A program made the translations under genes and the position numbers. From contig CAZNLL010000034.1 of NCBI GenBank assembly GCA_964573885.1, positions 1-28,962 of the forward strand: a stretch of DNA of 28,962 bases. The letters run 5' to 3'. Positions within the stretch are counted from its first letter, which is position 1. Each line of letters begins with the position of its first letter. The stretch comes from CAZNLL01 sp964573885 (lineage in GTDB: Bacteria > Desulfobacterota > DSM-4660 > Desulfatiglandales > Desulfatiglandaceae). The notes below the pieces were generated by a model, which saw only the letters and a program-made list of their open reading frames with translations, was not told the DNA's origin and ran no database searches. Below, piece by piece: positions 25,415-28,962 of this stretch.

Positions 25415-25558
25415 GTCCGCAGAATTTCTAATCTATTCCATATCTTCTTTTAATACGCTAAGACGCGGCTCGGTCCAATTCAATGTTATGGGGACAAAAA
25501 AACTTTGCAGTTTTACTAGACCAGACCCCTTATAATTGCAATTTTGAAATGATCGAGT

Positions 25559-25801
25559 CTATTTTATGTCTCTTCGACATCCTTCCCCAGCGGAGCATGG
25601 CGGGGAATCACAACGTTCCTCCCGGCCACAGCAAGTGGTCCCGGGCCCTGTCCTTTCACCCAAAACGGACGGTGTAGACATGACCCGTTCCATATCAGGG
25701 CTTCCGCAGTGGGAACAGGTGATGGCCCTATCCTTTCCCACCCCCACCAGGAACTCTGAAATCCTGCCGCAGGACCTGCACTGGTATTCATAGATGGGCA
25801 T
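25559..25801 (-). CDS. FmdB-type zinc-ribbon protein with Cys-rich tail
   Basis: At 80 residues it starts MPIYEYQCRSCG, the standard opening of the FmdB/CxxC-CxxC zinc-ribbon family. C8, C11, C29 and C32 form the zinc site. The second half adds five more Cys residues (C57, C58, C64, C69, C75) in a segment of about 20 residues, unusual for the family, and could bind a metal. FmdB-like proteins are called putative regulators after their position near formamidase genes, but their role is unproven. GGAGG lies 9 bases before the ATG, and a sigma-54 promoter match is about 39 bases upstream. It is the first gene of the orange-protein-like block, 197 bases before the next. Confidence 0.85.
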   Translation of the reverse strand: MPIYEYQCRSCGRISEFLVGVGKDRAITCSHCGSPDMERVMSTPSVLGERTGPGTTCCGREERCDSPPCSAGEGCRRDIK

Positions 25802-25839
25802 CTGACCTTACCTCCTTTTGAGGGTCCGCCTCAAATCCA

Positions 25840-25855
25840 TGCAGAGATTATGCCA
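25840..25855 (-). promoter_or_regulatory. Sigma-54 (-24/-12) promoter candidate
   Basis: On the minus strand TGGCATAATCTCTGCA matches the consensus TGGCAC-N5-TTGCA, with the invariant GG and GC at the correct 10-base separation. The GC lies about 39 bases before the FmdB-like start, leaving a leader of about 27 bases. A sigma-54 activator gene is directly upstream, which supports use. Confidence 0.7.
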
Positions 25856-25995
25856 GGGAAAGATAAAGAGGCCCCGGACGAGGGAAAGGCCCTCTTAATT
25901 CTTATAAGCCCCTAAAATAAAAATATAAACGGGCCAAGGAATTACTGGGGCTTCGGGCCCACAAGGGCCTGCTGGGATTTAGAAGGCCCAAAGGA

Positions 25996-26011
25996 ATTGC
26001 ATTTATGCAAT
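25996..26011. promoter_or_regulatory. Palindrome, candidate upstream activator site
   Basis: ATTGCAT-TT-ATGCAAT is a perfect 7-base inverted repeat with a 2-base centre, about 155 bases upstream of the sigma-54 promoter, in the usual range for enhancer-binding sites. A related palindrome AATTGCAATT occurs at 25534-25543, upstream of the orange-protein-like gene. Binding by the linked activator is inferred. Confidence 0.45.
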
Positions 26012-26029
26012 GGCTGGGGAAAGGGCGTC

Positions 26030-27382
26030 TCAAGGGGCCTCAATTTGAAGGCGTTTCATCTTGCGCCACAGGGTACTGGGGTGGATGTTCAGTTGAGAGG
26101 CGGTGGCAGAACGGTTCCACCGATTGCGTTCCAGGGCCTGAAGGATGAAGCCCCTCTCCAGTTCCTCCCACGAAAGGGACTCGGCCTTATCCCCGGAGGG
26201 CGTCCTCTCTGTAGTGACCGAGGGCCGGAGGGAATCCGTGAGGTGCTCAACGCCAATGACCGAGTTCTTGCACACCACAGTGGCGTATTCAATGATATTT
26301 TCCAGTTCCCGCACATTTCCGGGAAAATCATGGGCCATGAGTATGGGCATCACCTCGGGTGACAGGCCTTGAATCTCCTTTCCTGCAAGACGGTTAAATT
26401 TGCGGATAAAGTGATCCGCCAGCAGAGGGATGTCCTCTTTACGCGCCCTTAGAGGCGGCAAACAGAGCTTGACCACATTGATACGGTAGTAGAGATCCTG
26501 CCTGAAGTGGCCCTCCGCAACCAGCTCTTCAAGGTCTCTGTGCGTGGCCGCCACAATCCGGACATCCGCCTTCTGCGGCCTGGTGCCGCCCAAGGGTTCA
26601 TAGATTTTATCTTGGAGAAACCGAAGGAGCCGGACCTGCAGGGCCGGTGAGATATCCCCGATCTCATCCAAAAAAAGGGTCCCCCTGTGGGCCAGGGCCA
26701 GCCGGCCGGGCTTGTCCCTTTTGGCATCGGTAAAGGCCCCTGATTTGTATCCAAAAAGCTCTGACTCCAAAAGGGTGTCTGGCAAGGCGCCACAGTTAAT
26801 GGTGACCAGGGGGCCCTTTTTCCGGGGACTTAGGGAGTGGATGGCCTTGGCGAAAAGCTCTTTTCCTGTGCCGCTTTCCCCCAGCAGCAAAACAGAGGTG
26901 TTGCTCTCCGCCACCTGCTCCAGGATGCCGAAAAGCCGCTGCATTTCCAGATTCTTACTGATAATATCAAAAAAGGAGTGGCTTCCTTCAAGCTCTTTGC
27001 GCAATTCCTCAACCACGCTCAGATCGCGGAAGGTCTCCACCCCCCCCTTTACATTCCCTTGCTCGTCCTTGAGCAAGGCCGTAGAAATGCTGACCGGGAC
27101 ACGGTCCCCCTTTGAATCCACAATAAAAATGGCTTGATTCACGACCGGCTGACCCGTTTCCATGGTCCGGCGCAGGGAACAACTCTGCTCACAAATGCTG
27201 GCCCGCAACACATCCCAACAATGTCTGCCCAAGGCCTGTTCCTTTCTGATACCTGTTATCTTTTCCGCTGCCCGGTTAAAGGAGGTTATTTTCCAGTCGG
27301 CGTTGACCGTAAAAACACCATCCGCGATGCTGTCTAAGATGATCTCTGTGTGTGTCTCTTGGATTTTCTTGTTCTTGGTCAT
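26030..27382 (-). CDS. Sigma-54-dependent transcriptional activator with PAS sensor domain
   Basis: At 450 residues, three parts are seen. A PAS domain (about 10-115) starts HTEIILDSIADGVFTVNADW and includes three Cys (C55, C64, C68 in HCWDVLRASICEQSC). An AAA+ domain has Walker A GESGTGKE (168-175), the sigma-contact loop as GAFTDA (215-220) where GAFTGA is usual, and Walker B TLFLDEIGD. A C-terminal Fis-type helix-turn-helix ends the protein (LERNRWNRSATASQLNIHPSTLWRKMKR). It would hydrolyse ATP to open sigma-54 promoters, probably in response to a PAS signal. ATG 27382 is preferred, giving a normal PAS lead-in, though its ribosome site is weak; a GTG at 27451 is the alternative. It sits upstream of the FmdB-NifX block like the linked activator of the Desulfovibrio orange-protein system. 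Confidence 0.92.
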   Translation of the reverse strand: MTKNKKIQETHTEIILDSIADGVFTVNADWKITSFNRAAEKITGIRKEQALGRHCWDVLRASICEQSCSLRRTMETGQPVVNQAIFIVDSKGDRVPVSISTALLKDEQGNVKGGVETFRDLSVVEELRKELEGSHSFFDIISKNLEMQRLFGILEQVAESNTSVLLLGESGTGKELFAKAIHSLSPRKKGPLVTINCGALPDTLLESELFGYKSGAFTDAKRDKPGRLALAHRGTLFLDEIGDISPALQVRLLRFLQDKIYEPLGGTRPQKADVRIVAATHRDLEELVAEGHFRQDLYYRINVVKLCLPPLRARKEDIPLLADHFIRKFNRLAGKEIQGLSPEVMPILMAHDFPGNVRELENIIEYATVVCKNSVIGVEHLTDSLRPSVTTERTPSGDKAESLSWEELERGFILQALERNRWNRSATASQLNIHPSTLWRKMKRLQIEAP

Positions 27383-27480
27383 GTTTTTCTGCTCTTTGCC
27401 GGGCCCGGGGTATGGCGCAAAAAGGGGGCGAGAGCATATGTCTTGACACACCGCAGGCCCTCACTCTTTGATCCCTTTAC

Positions 27481-27504
27481 AAAAAAAGATTAGACCCTTT
27501 TTTT
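27481..27504. repeat. A-tract/T-tract inverted repeat in the divergent promoter region
   Basis: AAAAAAAG (27481-27488) and CTTTTTTT (27497-27504) are perfect inverted arms around 8 bases. It lies about 100 bases upstream of the activator start and about 110 upstream of the receiver gene. It may be a bent-DNA site or a minus-strand hairpin. The rest of the 233-base region shows only the plus-strand promoter. Confidence 0.4.
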
Positions 27505-27552
27505 GCAATGTCAACAAAAGACTGGATCCAACTTGAATGTCCATGCACGGGC

Positions 27553-27581
27553 TTGACTTGACAGACCGGGCCGGATATATG
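27553..27581 (+). promoter_or_regulatory. Sigma-70 type promoter for the receiver-protein gene
   Basis: TTGACT (27553-27558), 17 bases, and TATATG (27576-27581). Transcription would begin near 27588, about 28 bases before ATG 27616. An overlapping perfect TTGACA at 27558-27563 has no good -10 at normal distance. Confidence 0.5.
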
Positions 27582-27615
27582 TTTTCTATGATGAATGATT
27601 CTAAGGGAGTGACCC

Positions 27616-28020
27616 ATGCCCAAAAAGATACTCATTGTAGACGATGACCCGGATGTGGTCCTGTTTCTCTCAACCGTCTTACAGGATCAGGGTTACGAGA
27701 CCCTGTCTTCCGCCGATGGCCTGGAGGCGTTGGAAAAGGTCACTTCAGACCGGCCCGACCTGATTCTTCTGGACCTCATGATGCCTGAAAAAAGCGGTAT
27801 TTCATTGCTTTCCGATCTCAAGCAGGATCCTGAGTTGAGAAAAATCCCGGTCATTATGGTGACCGGTGTATCCGGGGAAACGGGCATTGATCTGGAAGCC
27901 TTTTTTAAGAGAACCTCGACCGGAGATAAAGATAGGGAGGCCCTGAGGCCTGAAGGGTATGTGGAAAAACCCATAGACCCGGAAAAAATCGTAAGACTCG
28001 TCAAGGAGGTTTTGGGATAG
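27616..28020 (+). CDS. Stand-alone response regulator receiver protein
   Basis: At 134 residues this is a CheY-like single receiver domain. The acidic pocket is DDD (9-11), the phospho-acceptor is D53 in LILLDLMMPE, the switch Thr lies in VIMVTGVSG, and the Lys is in YVEKPID. Between the Thr and the Lys there are about 30 residues, including FFKRTSTGDKDREALRPEG, longer than the usual loop, so the output surface may be altered. No DNA-binding or enzyme domain is attached, so it probably acts by protein contact or in a phosphorelay. GGGAG lies 6 bases before the ATG. It is followed by a large sensor gene in the same orientation and is the likely partner of that protein. Confidence 0.92.
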   Translation: MPKKILIVDDDPDVVLFLSTVLQDQGYETLSSADGLEALEKVTSDRPDLILLDLMMPEKSGISLLSDLKQDPELRKIPVIMVTGVSGETGIDLEAFFKRTSTGDKDREALRPEGYVEKPIDPEKIVRLVKEVLG

Positions 28021-28139
28021 ATCCAAGACCGTTCCAAACAGCCCATCCTCATGTTTCAGGCCCTGAAGTAGACGCTTTTTGCTGAGGCGGCCATGGGCAG
28101 CTGTTTCAACCCCCTAAAATACCAATAAAATTTTAGCCT

Positions 28140-28962
28140 ATGAAAACATTCAACGTGGCCATCGTGGGAGGCGGTCCAGGTGGCTTGGCCATCATGGACA
28201 TGATCTTCAAAGATCGTCTCCGACAGCTCCAAATGCACCTTGTGGGCATTGCGGATATTAACCCTGCGGCCCCTGCATTGGAAAGGGCCCGGTCCTTCGG
28301 CATTTTTACCACCCAGGACTATCACGACCTTTTTGACATCCCGGGGCTGGACCTCCTTATCGAACTCTCGGGTCGGGCGGAGGTGAGCCAGGCGATCCAA
28401 AAGGAAAAACCCGTCCATGTCCAGTTGATGGACCACACCGTGGCCCGCCTCTTTTGGGATCTCATCCGCCTTGAGGATGAAAAGCTGGCCACTGAAAAGA
28501 AGGCGGAAAAGAGGGTCGAAAAAGAACGGGACAAGACAGCCGAGATCCTGAACAACCTCATTGATTCCGTAATCGTCATGAACAAGGGCTTCGTGATCGA
28601 GAATGTCAATCAGACCTTTCTCAAGGAATTCAGCCTGGAACGTGACGAGGTGATCGGACGGCCCTGCTTTCAGGCCATTTTCAAACGTCAAGAACCCTGT
28701 GAGGCATCCTTTTGTCCCATATCCCGGGTGTCCAAAGAGGGCCCTCAGAGGCGACAAAAGGAATATGTAGTCCCCCGGCAGGGCCGCATGGTCTATTATG
28801 AGGCACACTTCAGGCCCCTCAAGGATCAGGACAACCTTGATACGCGGTGGCTCATCAGCCTGAGAGAAATCACCGATCGAATACGCTTGGTACTGGTCCT
28901 GCAACAATCTCAGAAAACATACATGCCCCACTCGGCGCTCTCCCGGCTGGGTGTGTGCCACC
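28140..28962 (+). CDS. Rossmann-domain plus PAS-domain signalling protein, N-terminal part (cut by window edge)
   Basis: The frame is open from ATG 28140 to the end of the window (274 codons). Residues about 1-105 are a Rossmann-like domain: FNVAIVGGGPGGLAIMDM, then LVGIADINPAAPALERARSFGI, LLIELSGRAEVSQAI, with the layout of NAD(P)-binding oxidoreductases. A charged coiled coil (about 115-138, EDEKLATEKKAEKRVEKERD) leads to a PAS domain (about 142-250) beginning LNNLIDSVIVMNKGFVIENV and ending LREITDRIRL. The PAS carries three Cys (CFQAIFKRQEPCEASFC). A histidine kinase domain may follow beyond the edge, but none is seen. An in-frame TAG lies two codons upstream of the ATG, so no longer start exists; the ribosome site is weak. 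The preceding gene is a receiver protein, 119 bases before. Confidence 0.8.
   Translation, partial: MKTFNVAIVGGGPGGLAIMDMIFKDRLRQLQMHLVGIADINPAAPALERARSFGIFTTQDYHDLFDIPGLDLLIELSGRAEVSQAIQKEKPVHVQLMDHTVARLFWDLIRLEDEKLATEKKAEKRVEKERDKTAEILNNLIDSVIVMNKGFVIENVNQTFLKEFSLERDEVIGRPCFQAIFKRQEPCEASFCPISRVSKEGPQRRQKEYVVPRQGRMVYYEAHFRPLKDQDNLDTRWLISLREITDRIRLVLVLQQSQKTYMPHSALSRLGVCH

Noticed and set aside
24678..25535. 285-codon plus-strand frame with His/Thr/Pro repeats (HTPA)
   Set aside because: It is the complement of the GMGR repeat of the NifX gene; the repeats on the coding strand explain it.
25956..25969. GGCCC-ACAA-GGGCC hairpin after the sigma-54 activator gene as a terminator
   Set aside because: The stem is only 5 bases and no T run follows on the minus strand; overlapping alternative folds exist.
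27443..27471. TTGACA at 27443 as a second promoter for the receiver gene
   Set aside because: The -10 at 17 bases (CTTTGA) is poor, and the site at 27553-27581 is better placed.
28056..28961. 301-codon minus-strand frame at the right edge
   Set aside because: The plus strand from 28140 reads as a Rossmann-PAS protein with a clear coiled coil; the minus-strand frame shows no family pattern.

Overview
The window looks like chromosome from a strictly anaerobic member of the Desulfobacterota (the former deltaproteobacteria). The basis is gene content: HdrD/GlcF-type iron-sulfur proteins, MinD-type ATPases with ferredoxin domains, Mrp and NifX-domain proteins, a sigma-54 activator, and acyl-CoA ligase and carboxyltransferase genes. 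The DNA is moderately GC-rich and densely coded, with many 4-base overlaps. I saw no tRNA, rRNA, CRISPR array, insertion sequence or phage gene. The assignment is by inference, without any database search.

Layout: (1) 1-953, minus: the N-terminal part of ftsH, cut by the window edge. (2) 954-1393: a divergent regulatory region with a good sigma-70 promoter facing right. (3) 1394-10857, plus: an NDP-sugar dehydrogenase, then a complete branched-chain-amino-acid-type ABC importer (livK, livH, livM, livG, livF), a small RsbW-like HATPase and an M1 zinc aminopeptidase, all closely spaced. A terminator-like hairpin lies between livK and livH. (4) 10854-11888, minus: a response regulator with an HD-GYP output domain, convergent with the aminopeptidase. 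(5) 12165-15219, plus: a PaaK-like acyl/aryl-CoA ligase and a biotin-type carboxyltransferase. (6) 15246-18814, minus: a three-gene redox module (CCG-domain Fe-S protein, GlcD-type flavoprotein, second CCG-domain Fe-S protein) behind its own strong sigma-70 promoter. (7) 19073-20745, plus: coaE and a metallo-beta-lactamase-fold hydrolase. (8) 20754-27382, minus: the most interesting block. It holds an FmdB-like zinc ribbon, two NifX-domain proteins, an Mrp-NifX fusion, an IscU-like scaffold, two MinD-type ATPases with double ferredoxin domains, and upstream a PAS/sigma-54 activator. (9) 27616-28962, plus: a stand-alone receiver protein and the start of a large sensor protein joining a Rossmann domain to a PAS domain, cut by the window edge.

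Block 8 resembles the anaerobe-specific orange-protein (ORP) system of Desulfovibrio vulgaris, in which NifX-like, Mrp-like and MinD/ferredoxin proteins are encoded together and controlled by sigma-54 and a linked activator. Here the parts lie in one orientation. They also carry additions that suggest metal-cluster assembly: an IscU-like scaffold inside the operon, a NifX domain fused to Mrp, and an FmdB-like Cys-rich protein at the head. A good sigma-54 promoter match (25840-25855) sits in front of the FmdB-like gene. A 16-base palindrome about 155 bases further upstream is a candidate activator site.

The metabolic half (blocks 3, 5 and 6) can be read as uptake of an amino acid or organic acid, CoA activation, a carboxyl-transfer step, and electron handling by a flavin/Fe-S module. 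That linkage is inferred from proximity only.
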